DNA from: Shewanella woodyi ATCC 51908
GTDB taxonomy: Bacteria > Pseudomonadota > Gammaproteobacteria > Enterobacterales > Shewanellaceae
Direction: 5' to 3'
Assembly (NCBI RefSeq): GCF_000019525.1
Contig: NC_010506.1
Location: 806,001-870,000, forward strand
Length of the DNA stretch: 64,000 bases
A model generated the notes under the pieces. It made no database searches, was not told the DNA's origin, and was given only the letters and a program-made list of their open reading frames with translations. The position numbers were made by a program, and so were the translations under genes. Positions 26,190 to 33,601 of this stretch are shown here, in pieces (within the stretch, counting starts at the first letter, position 1; each line of letters opens with the position of its first letter).

Positions 26190-27110
26190 GTGGCAAGAGT
26201 TATGATTACAGGGTCAACGGGTCTCTTAGGTAGAGCGGTGGTTAAGCAGCTTAAGCAAACAGATGAGCACCTACTTATTGCAACGGGGTTTAGCCGCGCC
26301 GAAACTGGTATATACAAGTTAGACCTGACCGACGAAGAGGCGATCAGTGAGTTTATTGGAGTCCATCAGCCGGATGTGATTATTCACTGCGCAGCAGAGC
26401 GTCGACCGGATATCTCAGAACAATCTCCCGAAGCGGCACTGGCACTTAACCTTGGTGCAACTGGGGCTTTAGCAAAAGCGGCTAAGCAGCAGGGAACTTG
26501 GCTTATCTATATCTCCACAGATTATGTGTTCGACGGGACTGAACCTAGCTACAGTGAGGCTGATAAGCCAAATCCAGTTAATTTTTATGGTGAGTCTAAG
26601 TTACAGGGCGAGCAGGCTTTATTAGCAACAGCCAGTGATTTTGCCGTGTTGAGGTTGCCTATCCTCTATGGTGAGGTTGAGAAAATTGAGGAGTCTGCTG
26701 TGTTAGTGCTATTAAATCAGCTGCTCGACAGTACGCCACAAAATGTGGACAATTGGGCCGTTCGCAGCCCCACTTCAACTCAAGATATTGCTCTAGCCAT
26801 TGAACAGATGATAGGCCTTCACCTGAAAGGAGAGGATCTGAATGGGATCTATCATTTCAGCGCTAAACAGACCATGAGCAAATATCAGATGCTACTTGTG
26901 TTAGCGGAGCTATTTGAGCTAAACAGTGAGCACCTTACGCCGATATCATCCCCTATGGACACGGCTAAAAGACCCCATGATTGTACCTTGAGCTGCCAAC
27001 GTCTAACAGAGTTAGGGATCGCCTCTCAAATCGCTTTTAAGGAGGGAGTAAAAGAGAGCTTAGTTAGCTCACAAAATGCATTGTCCTTAATAGGATTAAC
27101 CTTGAAATAA
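26190..27110 (+). CDS. RmlD/MAT2B-like SDR family sugar-nucleotide reductase
   Basis: The frame is open from 26127, but GGAG five bases before the GTG at 26190 and the immediate start of the Rossmann motif (ARVMITGSTGLLGRAVV) make that the better start (306 residues). The extended-SDR features are all present: IIHCAAERRPD, YISTDYVFDGT and the catalytic YGESK. The closest familiar families are dTDP-4-dehydrorhamnose reductase and the MAT2B regulatory subunit. No dTDP-rhamnose pathway genes are nearby, so the substrate is unknown. It follows the siderophore terminator and precedes the histidine kinase by 40 bases, perhaps in one transcript. Confidence 0.75.
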   Translation: MARVMITGSTGLLGRAVVKQLKQTDEHLLIATGFSRAETGIYKLDLTDEEAISEFIGVHQPDVIIHCAAERRPDISEQSPEAALALNLGATGALAKAAKQQGTWLIYISTDYVFDGTEPSYSEADKPNPVNFYGESKLQGEQALLATASDFAVLRLPILYGEVEKIEESAVLVLLNQLLDSTPQNVDNWAVRSPTSTQDIALAIEQMIGLHLKGEDLNGIYHFSAKQTMSKYQMLLVLAELFELNSEHLTPISSPMDTAKRPHDCTLSCQRLTELGIASQIAFKEGVKESLVSSQNALSLIGLTLK

Positions 27111-27150
27111 TTGTTATATTTATGCCCTTAAAAATGAGTCGGCAATATTT

Positions 27151-28419
27151 ATGTTAAAAGGCGTTTCTCCACAACTATTTGCAAACTTAAGTGCGTCTGA
27201 TCAACTCGCTTCCCTGCGGATTTTAGGTCTCGTACTTAAGTTAGTGCTGACCTTTATGGCGGCAGAAACCTTTGGCCTTTCACTGCACAGTCCAGCGTTA
27301 AATTATGCCCTGATATTGGAGGCTGTGTATCTTGCCGTCACCTTTGGGGTACGTAAACCGCTGCAGCTAACCGATACTGGTCTGTTTATTGCTCTTTTGC
27401 TCGACACCGCTTTTTGGATCACTTGGCTCTACTTCTCCGGTGGCGCCACCAATGCATTTATCTCCCTATTGCTACTACCTATCGCCATTGCGGCGGTGAT
27501 CTTGCCCCGTTGGGCACCGTGGACATTAACGCTCATCTCAACCTTGGCCTATAGCCTGATGCTATACACAGTGCCGTCTGAGCAGATGCAGCACCACGGT
27601 ATGGATATGGGGTCTCACTATTTAGGAATGTGGCTCAACTTTGTGATCTCATCTTTAGTGCTAACCACAAGCGTGGCTTTTATCGCTAATCGGATGCGTA
27701 GGCAAGATGCTGAACTCGCTTATATGCGTGAGGCTCAGCTCAGGCAAGAAAAGCTTCTCGCCTTAGGTACGGCCTCGGCTCAAATGGCACATCAACTGGC
27801 GACCCCTCTTTCAAGTTTAAGGTTGCTCGTTGAGGAGGTCGCCGAGGAGTCCGATGCTAATATGCCTGCGATAAAAGAGATGAATAGTGCGTTGAGCCGC
27901 TGCGAGAAAACCTTGGCTGATTTGAGACTGGCCACTGAGTCGATTCGCGAGCAGAAACAGCTTAAGATCACAGCAGGTGAGCTTATTAATCAACTTGAGC
28001 AGCAGGTGACGTTACTGATGCCACAAGTGTTACTGGAGCTGGAGTCAGATGCCCAAGCTGATGTTATCCAAGTGCAAAGTGATACTAGCTTGCTGCCAGC
28101 GGTTCTGTCGTTAATTGAGAATGCGGCGCGGGCAAGTGATGAGCAAACCGCGAGCCAGAGGGTCAAGATCACACTGGATATCGACAGTGAGCAGGCCTGC
28201 ATTATATTAAGGGTTAGGGATTATGGCTGTGGCATTCCACAGGGGGTTATCTCTCAACTGGGTCATAAATTCGTTGAGAGCCCAACAGGGATGGGCGTTG
28301 CCTTAATGCTCAGTCATGCCAGTTTTGAGCGTTTAGGCGGGCGGCTAATTTTAGGTGCTCACCTAGAGGGGGGCGCTGTGGCTGAGGTGAGTTTGCCAAT
28401 TGCGGAGTCAGTGAGATGA
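27151..28419 (+). CDS. regB: RegB/PrrB-type redox-sensing histidine kinase
   Basis: This 422-residue kinase has about six N-terminal membrane helices, an H-box (AQMAHQLATPLSSLRLL, His214) and a C-terminal ATPase domain (LIENAARAS, DYGCGIP, GMGVALMLSH). Two RegB hallmarks can be seen. GGATNAF at 97-103 resembles the ubiquinone-binding GGxxNPF motif, with Ala for Pro. Cys251, 37 residues after the phosphorylated His, is at about the place of the redox-active cysteine of Rhodobacter RegB. It is therefore likely to sense quinone or thiol redox state. It overlaps the response regulator by four bases. Confidence 0.85.
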   Translation: MLKGVSPQLFANLSASDQLASLRILGLVLKLVLTFMAAETFGLSLHSPALNYALILEAVYLAVTFGVRKPLQLTDTGLFIALLLDTAFWITWLYFSGGATNAFISLLLLPIAIAAVILPRWAPWTLTLISTLAYSLMLYTVPSEQMQHHGMDMGSHYLGMWLNFVISSLVLTTSVAFIANRMRRQDAELAYMREAQLRQEKLLALGTASAQMAHQLATPLSSLRLLVEEVAEESDANMPAIKEMNSALSRCEKTLADLRLATESIREQKQLKITAGELINQLEQQVTLLMPQVLLELESDAQADVIQVQSDTSLLPAVLSLIENAARASDEQTASQRVKITLDIDSEQACIILRVRDYGCGIPQGVISQLGHKFVESPTGMGVALMLSHASFERLGGRLILGAHLEGGAVAEVSLPIAESVR

Positions 28420-28982
28420 TGGGTTATAAACTTTTGATTATAGAGGATGACCTTGCATTAGCCGGTGTGCTGGAGCGGCGTATGTCACGTCATGGCTTCA
28501 GCTGCATTCAAGCCCACGATGCTAGTAAAGCCCTGCTAGATGCTAGGCAGTTTAAACCGACCCATATTCTGCTGGATATGAAGCTAGCCCAGGACAATGG
28601 CCTGAATCTTATCTCGCCTTTACGCCGCAGCTTACCGGATGTGGTGATGGTGCTATTGACCGGCTACGCCAGTATTGCCACGGCAGTAGAAGCGATTCGA
28701 CTCGGCGCCGATAACTATTTAGCCAAGCCTGTAGATACGGCAACCTTGTTGAGTGCGTTAACCGATACTCAGATAAAAGGGGGAGCTGTGGAGATCAATG
28801 AGCTCGATGAGCAGCCATTGAACCCTAAACGGCTGGAGTGGGAGCATATTCAGCAGGTACTAAATATGAATAAAGGCAATGTTTCTGAGACTGCTCGTCA
28901 GCTTGGGATGCATAGGCGTACTCTGCAGCGAAAGCTACTCAAAAAACCTACCTTAGATAATCGCCAATCTGAAACATCCTGA
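28416..28982 (+). CDS. regA: RegA/PrrA-type response regulator
   Basis: This 188-residue regulator has a receiver domain (acidic EDD at 10-12, phosphoacceptor Asp54 in HILLDMKL, Lys in YLAKPVD) followed by a short linker and a Fis-type helix-turn-helix (NVSETARQLGMHRRTLQRKL), the typical two-domain layout of RegA/ActR/PrrA. The start overlaps the kinase stop (ATGATGA), so they are a coupled pair. In other bacteria this pair controls respiratory and energy genes in response to oxygen; the targets here are unknown. Confidence 0.88.
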   Translation: MMGYKLLIIEDDLALAGVLERRMSRHGFSCIQAHDASKALLDARQFKPTHILLDMKLAQDNGLNLISPLRRSLPDVVMVLLTGYASIATAVEAIRLGADNYLAKPVDTATLLSALTDTQIKGGAVEINELDEQPLNPKRLEWEHIQQVLNMNKGNVSETARQLGMHRRTLQRKLLKKPTLDNRQSETS

Positions 28983-28993
28983 TGCTGAACATA

Positions 28994-29035
28994 AAAAAAT
29001 CCCCGAGCTTTCTCAGCAGAGGAGAGGGCTCGGGG
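28994..29035 (-). terminator. Hairpin with T tract on the minus strand
   Basis: CCCCGAGC and GCTCGGGG, helped by an inner TCTC/GAGA, form a stable hairpin. The T7 tract lies on the minus strand, so it would stop transcripts arriving from the LysR gene, about 320 bases away. It lies just after the regA stop and could also serve as the 3' stem of regA mRNA. Confidence 0.6.
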
Positions 29036-29278
29036 TGGGCAAACGCAGTGGATAATCCCTAAATTAAAAGTGCTAGAACCTGTATTCTCCGGTCGCAATA
29101 TCGCCGCACATGACTCGGTGATATCCGGCCAGATGATTCTTTATAGTCAGTATCGAAACGAGAGTAGCGAGAGTGGAAAGATCGGTAAGGGTAACTTCAT
29201 CATAATCTTTGGAATTTTGTTATTTTATCTATGCTATCGATGGTGACAGCCAAGCGCTAAAGTAACAAAGGCTAATCT

Positions 29279-29307
29279 ACAAACTGCGACAAGGTGTCGC
29301 AGTTTGT
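29279..29307. promoter_or_regulatory. Perfect 12-base palindrome resembling a RegA/PrrA site
   Basis: ACAAACTGCGAC and GTCGCAGTTTGT are exact complements around AAGGT. Its core, GCGAC-N5-GTCGC, fits the reported PrrA/RegA pattern of GCGNC/GNCGC half-sites. There is no T tract on either strand, so a terminator is unlikely. It is followed by three loose copies of a GTTTGTCAT-like decamer. It lies between the convergent regA and LysR genes in a 371-base gap in which I see no coding sequence, so its role is unclear. Confidence 0.4.
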
Positions 29308-29353
29308 CATCGTTTGTCATAGTTTCATTGAATCGTTTCTATACCCAAATGAC

Positions 29354-30268
29354 CTATTTTTCGAGTGGGTAGATCTGCTGAAACTCTTGGATCTTATCGC
29401 TTAGAAGATCCATGATGCAGCGTACTTTAAATTTAGGGTAATCAGTTTGCAGGTGGACCAGCTGCAGAGGAGTTTTACTGGCAAGCTGGTCTGCAAAAAG
29501 CAATTTAAGCCTTCCCTGATGTACATCTGCTGCGACATCGAGCCAACTCTTATAGGCGATTCCCATTCCATCTAAGGCCCACTCTCTGAGCACCGCGCCA
29601 TCATTGCACTGCCTAGCGCCACGCACGTTGATATCAAACTCCTCACCTTTCTGGCTAAAGTGCCATTTATGCCAAGGCTCGCCACCACGGTTGAGGATCA
29701 GTATCTTATGCTGGCTTAGTTCATGGGGGTGTTTTGGTGTGCCCTGTTTGGCTAGATAGTCAGGTGATGCGACGGCGACCCTTGGAGTCATGGCCAGTTG
29801 ACGTCTCATTAAATTGGAATCCTCTAAGTGACCATATCTGAGTGCGAGATCGACATTTTGACCGATAAGATCTGTCATCTGATCGCCAAAATAGAGGGAG
29901 AGAGTTAACTGAGGGTATTGCGCTGCAAACTCATCCAGCCATGGACGGATTAAACTTCTGCCAATATCTGATGGCAGAGCTATCCGTATCTCACCTTTTA
30001 ACTCTCCTCGGTTATCCGCTAATGCATTACTTGCGCCTTCGAGTAGCGTCAAAGCTTGGCGTCCGCTTTCAATAAAAAGCCTTCCCTCTTCGGTGAGCTT
30101 CATGCTGCGAGTCGAACGAGCAAAAAGCTGGCAATCAAGTTTCTGCTCCAATCTTTGCAGCGCCGCGCTTGCCGCCGCTGGTGTCATGCCCAGTTCACGC
30201 CCTGCAGCCGAGATACTGGCAAGCTCAGCGATTCGGATCGCCAGTTGTAGATCGTTGAGGTGATACAT
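29354..30268 (-). CDS. LysR-family transcriptional regulator (divergent from VOC/OYE genes)
   Basis: The frame extends to a TTG at 30307, but the ATG at 30268 matches the usual start of the family (MYHLNDLQLAIRIAELASISAAGRELG), giving 304 residues. The N-terminal winged helix-turn-helix (MTPAAASAALQRLEQKL, LFARSTRSMKLTEEG) and C-terminal effector domain (IRIALPSDIGRSLI, DLALRYGHLEDS) are complete. It is divergent from the VOC and old-yellow-enzyme genes across about 100 bases and is probably their regulator, in the way LysR proteins usually control their neighbours. The inducer is unknown. Confidence 0.9.
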   Translation of the reverse strand: MYHLNDLQLAIRIAELASISAAGRELGMTPAAASAALQRLEQKLDCQLFARSTRSMKLTEEGRLFIESGRQALTLLEGASNALADNRGELKGEIRIALPSDIGRSLIRPWLDEFAAQYPQLTLSLYFGDQMTDLIGQNVDLALRYGHLEDSNLMRRQLAMTPRVAVASPDYLAKQGTPKHPHELSQHKILILNRGGEPWHKWHFSQKGEEFDINVRGARQCNDGAVLREWALDGMGIAYKSWLDVAADVHQGRLKLLFADQLASKTPLQLVHLQTDYPKFKVRCIMDLLSDKIQEFQQIYPLEK

Positions 30269-30367
30269 GTCAAAAATTTTTTGAAAATGATTTAAATAAT
30301 AGCCCAATTATCAAATTTAATTAATGAATTTACACTGGCTCTATCTTTTCAATGTGTGAGTTTGTTT

Positions 30368-30772
30368 ATGGCGATGACATTTAACCATCTGAACCTACTA
30401 GCTTCAGCCGATAGCGGCATATTTACCTTGCTGGTAGATACCTTAGGGCTTGAAGTTGGGCAGCGCCCAGATTTCCCATTTAAAGGACACTGGCTATATC
30501 AAGGTGATAAAGCTCTAGTTCATATCATTGAGAGCCAAGCTTACCAAGAGTGCCAACTTGGACACCTAGCGTTTGAGCTGAATATGAATCTGCAGGAGTT
30601 AACCACTAAGTTACAACAAAGCGCCATTCAATACAGTGTTAAGCAGGTTCCTGACAGTGAGATAGTTCAGGTCTTTGTGCGCGTGGGCAATATGGTTTTC
30701 GAACTGCAAACCTTAAATGAGCCAAGAAACAATCAATTTCCCATTTTTACCCAACATGAGGAGTTAGTATGA
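30368..30772 (+). CDS. VOC (glyoxalase/bleomycin-resistance-like) family protein
   Basis: This ~134-residue protein has the paired beta-alpha-beta-beta-beta layout of the vicinal-oxygen-chelate fold: FNHLNLLASADSGIFTLLVDTLGLEVGQRP at the start, HLAFELN in the middle and MVFELQ near the end. The His and Glu positions could form a metal site. Start choice is uncertain: a GTG at 30356 opens the frame, with ATGs at 30368 and 30374 and no clear ribosome-binding site. It overlaps the old-yellow-enzyme gene by four bases, suggesting linked handling of a reactive electrophile. Confidence 0.7.
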   Translation: MAMTFNHLNLLASADSGIFTLLVDTLGLEVGQRPDFPFKGHWLYQGDKALVHIIESQAYQECQLGHLAFELNMNLQELTTKLQQSAIQYSVKQVPDSEIVQVFVRVGNMVFELQTLNEPRNNQFPIFTQHEELV

Positions 30773-31860
30773 GTCTTTTTACCCCCTACAAAACAACAAA
30801 GTTGTCATTGAGTAACCGCATGGTAATGGCACCTATGACTCGCTCGCGCACCACACAACCGGGAAATATCCCCAACGAGATGATGGCGCAATATTATGCT
30901 CAGCGTGCATCTACTGGGCTTATCATTACCGAGGCGACTCAGATCTCAGATGACAGCCAAGGTTATTCGTTTACACCTGGAGTGTATACGCCGGAGCAGA
31001 TTTTAGGCTGGCAAAAGGTAACCTCTGCAGTGCATGAGTCGGGCGGGAAAATCTTTAATCAGCTCTGGCATGTGGGACGAGTGTCGCACCCTGTGTTTCA
31101 GCAAGGTCTAGCGCCAATGGCGCCTTCGGCAATAAAGCCCACTGATACACAGGTTTGGGTTGTTGATGCAGAGCATCCCGACGGTCAAATGGTAGATTGC
31201 CCTGTGCCCAGAGAGATGACTTATCAGGATATTAAACGTGTGGTGAATGATTTTGCTGATGCTGCAGAAAATGCCATTGAAGCGGGCTTTGATGGCGTCG
31301 AGATCCACGGTGGTAACGGCTACCTGATCGATCAGTTTCTGCGGACTAACTCAAATCATAGGACTGATAGTTATGGTGGGAGCCGTGAAAATCGAACTCG
31401 CTTTTTAATGGAGGTGATCGCCGAAGTGAGCCAAAGAGTCGGCGCTGATAAAGTGGGAGTCAGACTCGCACCATTTGTGACTTTTAAAGATATGGATTGT
31501 CCCGATATCGTCAATGCCATCTTGTTGGCCGCAGAGCAGTTATCACAACTCGGCATCGCTTATCTGCACCTATCAGAAGCGGATTGGGACGATGCGCCCC
31601 AGATCCCCGCTAACTTTAGAGTGAAACTAAGAGAGGTGTTTAAGGGCACCATAATAGTCGCTGGGCGCTATGACACCGTGCGAGCCTGCGAGATTATCGA
31701 CAGTGGCTATGCGGATCTGGTTGCGTTTGGCCGCGCTTTTATCGCTAACCCAGATCTCCCTTTTCGTTTACAGACGGGTAAGCCCTTAGCCGATTTTGAT
31801 AAGGGACCACTGTTTGGTGGCGGAGCCGCTGGTTATACCGATTATCCAAACTACAGCTAA
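30769..31860 (+). CDS. Old yellow enzyme family alkene reductase (NemA-like)
   Basis: This 363-residue FMN enzyme spans the full length of the NemA/OYE family. Recognisable elements are LSNRMVMAPMTRSRT, QLWHVGRVSHP, the substrate-binding HGGNGYLIDQFLR (the His/Asn pair of the NemA type) and AGRYD near the phosphate site. It would reduce activated alkenes, quinones or N-ethylmaleimide-like electrophiles with NADPH. The four-base overlap with the VOC gene and a divergent LysR regulator suggest an inducible detoxification unit. Confidence 0.9.
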   Translation: MSLFTPYKTTKLSLSNRMVMAPMTRSRTTQPGNIPNEMMAQYYAQRASTGLIITEATQISDDSQGYSFTPGVYTPEQILGWQKVTSAVHESGGKIFNQLWHVGRVSHPVFQQGLAPMAPSAIKPTDTQVWVVDAEHPDGQMVDCPVPREMTYQDIKRVVNDFADAAENAIEAGFDGVEIHGGNGYLIDQFLRTNSNHRTDSYGGSRENRTRFLMEVIAEVSQRVGADKVGVRLAPFVTFKDMDCPDIVNAILLAAEQLSQLGIAYLHLSEADWDDAPQIPANFRVKLREVFKGTIIVAGRYDTVRACEIIDSGYADLVAFGRAFIANPDLPFRLQTGKPLADFDKGPLFGGGAAGYTDYPNYS

Positions 31861-31873
31861 GGGGGAGAAGTAC

Positions 31874-32065
31874 ATGAAAAAACAACTGACGACTATTCTA
31901 CTTATTTTAAGCATTAGCTGGTTAGCCGCTCTTTCAGGAGCTAGCGCCGCTGAATATGATGAGAGAGGAGGAAGCAGGGGAGATAATCATTTCCAATTAA
32001 TTTACTCAGATGGAAGTGGTGAGCATGCCGGAGTAACTTATGAGAGTTTAGTGCCACATATATAA
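31874..32065 (+). CDS. Small exported protein of 63 residues
   Basis: The ATG at 31874 has an excellent ribosome-binding site (GGGGGAGAAG, four bases before it) and starts a textbook signal peptide (MKKQLTTILLILSISWLAALSGASA-AE). The mature part, about 37 residues, is polar (DERGGSRGDNHF...VTYESLVPHI). I do not recognise it. It lies 13 bases after the OYE gene and is probably cotranscribed. A periplasmic peptide with no known role. Confidence 0.65.
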   Translation: MKKQLTTILLILSISWLAALSGASAAEYDERGGSRGDNHFQLIYSDGSGEHAGVTYESLVPHI

Positions 32066-32201
32066 GTGGCCTTCTATATGTCGTTGGACTGGAGCTGTAC
32101 TCGATTGCTGAACAATATATGGATTACATTATCGTCTCTATATGGTTTATGCTCCTGCACTATGGTCAAAATGCAATGACAAGTTTAATGGGTAGCAAAG
32201 C

Positions 32202-33095
32202 GTGAAAGTATTAGTGACGGGGACGGCTGGTAGAGTGGGACGGGCTATCTATATTCACCTGATGAAAAGCCATGAGGTGGTAGGAGTCGATAAAACGCCA
32301 TGTTCGACGGTGAATTATGTGGGAGATATTCGCGATTCAGCCCTGATGAATACTGCATTAAATGGGGTTGAGGCGATCATACATACGGCGGCCCTGCATG
32401 CGCCTCACGTAGGTTTATGCTCAGAAGGTGAGTTTGCCGAGATAAACATTAATGCCACCGAACAACTTGCCTTATTAGGACTACAAAGGGGCGTGAAACA
32501 TTTTATCTTTACCAGTACCACGGCTCTCTATGGTTATGCCTCAACGCCTGAAGGAGTCGCAGGCTGGGTTGATGAAACTGTGCAGCCACAGCCTAAGAGC
32601 GTTTACCATAAGTCTAAAATAATGGCGGAAAGCATGCTTGAAAATATATCTAAGCAGTTTGCTTTGCCAATCACAGTGCTTCAGATGTCACGCTGCTTCC
32701 CTGAATCAGCCGACTTTATGTCGGTATACCGCCTAACTCGGGGGATCGATGTTCGCGATGTGGCCCTTGCTCATGCTTGCGCGCTAGATAAGCGACTTCA
32801 AGGGTTTAGGCGTTATATTATTTCGGGTAAGACGCCCTTTGTAAGGGAAGATTGCGAACAGTTACCTCTTCATGCTGCAGGTCTTATTCAAGCCCATATT
32901 CCAGAGCTTGCACAGGAGTTTGCCAACAGGGGCTGGCAGTTGCCCCAAGGATTAGATCGCGTCTACGATTCATCGCTAGCACAGCGTGAGCTAGGCTGGC
33001 AGCCTAAGCATAGTTTTGAGAGTGTGTTGAGCATGTTAGACAGTGAGAGTTCAGAGGTTCTACCGGTTTTGGGTCAAGCTTCGAATGAAGCTTGA
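32202..33095 (+). CDS. NAD-dependent epimerase/dehydratase (extended SDR)
   Basis: This 297-residue protein starts with a GTG that immediately precedes the Rossmann motif KVLVTGTAGRVGRAI. Other features of extended SDRs are EAIIHTAALHAPH, FTSTTALYGY and the catalytic YHKSK. It resembles UDP-sugar 4-epimerases and related reductases, but lacks a pathway context that would fix the substrate. The 136 bases upstream hold no clear ribosome-binding site or promoter that I can support. Its end overlaps a terminator hairpin. Confidence 0.8.
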   Translation: MKVLVTGTAGRVGRAIYIHLMKSHEVVGVDKTPCSTVNYVGDIRDSALMNTALNGVEAIIHTAALHAPHVGLCSEGEFAEININATEQLALLGLQRGVKHFIFTSTTALYGYASTPEGVAGWVDETVQPQPKSVYHKSKIMAESMLENISKQFALPITVLQMSRCFPESADFMSVYRLTRGIDVRDVALAHACALDKRLQGFRRYIISGKTPFVREDCEQLPLHAAGLIQAHIPELAQEFANRGWQLPQGLDRVYDSSLAQRELGWQPKHSFESVLSMLDSESSEVLPVLGQASNEA

Positions 33096-33111
33096 TTACA
33101 TTTTCTTATTT
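33075..33111 (+). terminator. Terminator overlapping the end of the epimerase gene
   Basis: CAAGCTTC and GAAGCTTG form a perfect 8-base stem around GAAT, followed by ATTACATTTTCTTATTT. The stem includes the last codons of the epimerase gene. Confidence 0.75.
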
Positions 33112-33229
33112 AGCTTTTGGCTGAGTGGGTATTGGGTTGATTGCTGAAGCTTGTACCTTCATTGTTATCTATCGCCTCCAGCGGGGGGGAATGTGTAGCT
33201 ACTTCTGCGAGACGCTGGCTCTTGATTTC

Positions 33230-33370
33230 AAAAGAGTCTTCCAATGTAAGCTCGACGACAGCATCTGACCCACAAGGATGTGGGAAATGCCGGAAAATGT
33301 AGGGAACATTTCTGGCCATGCTGTCAACGGCCACAGCTGCAACTACACCTGTTCATGAGTCTCTTCGATT
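33230..33370 (-). repeat. Dispersed intergenic repeat, copy A
   Basis: Read on the minus strand, this starts with AATCGAAGAG, then CAGGTGTAG, then CATGG, and has long inverted repeats (GACAGCAT/ATGCTGTC enclosing two smaller hairpins, one being CCCACA...TGTGGG). A related element in opposite orientation lies at 38324-38403. In the first 55 bases I count about 38 matches by eye. The rest of the 33096-33601 gap holds no gene I can support; a short frame running through the repeat is not credible. Confidence 0.65.
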
Positions 33371-33601
33371 TGGCTTTACTTGGTAAGGTTTCGTAAATCA
33401 TTTCTGCCCCATTATCAGTTATGCCTCACGAAAATTAATAATGGGGTGTTCTAACTTTTCCATAGATTTACTAATGAGTAGAAAAGGCAAGAGTTGATCT
33501 CTATGGATTCTTCGTCTCAAGCACCTAATTGATCAACAACGCATACTAATACCAAGGTAACTGCAAGCTTCACTGTTAACTTTTTGATCAAGTGTAATAA
33601 A

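Noticed and set aside
33110..33334. 74-residue minus-strand frame
   Set aside because: Its first half lies inside the dispersed repeat and it begins within a hairpin; no ribosome-binding site or protein-like pattern.
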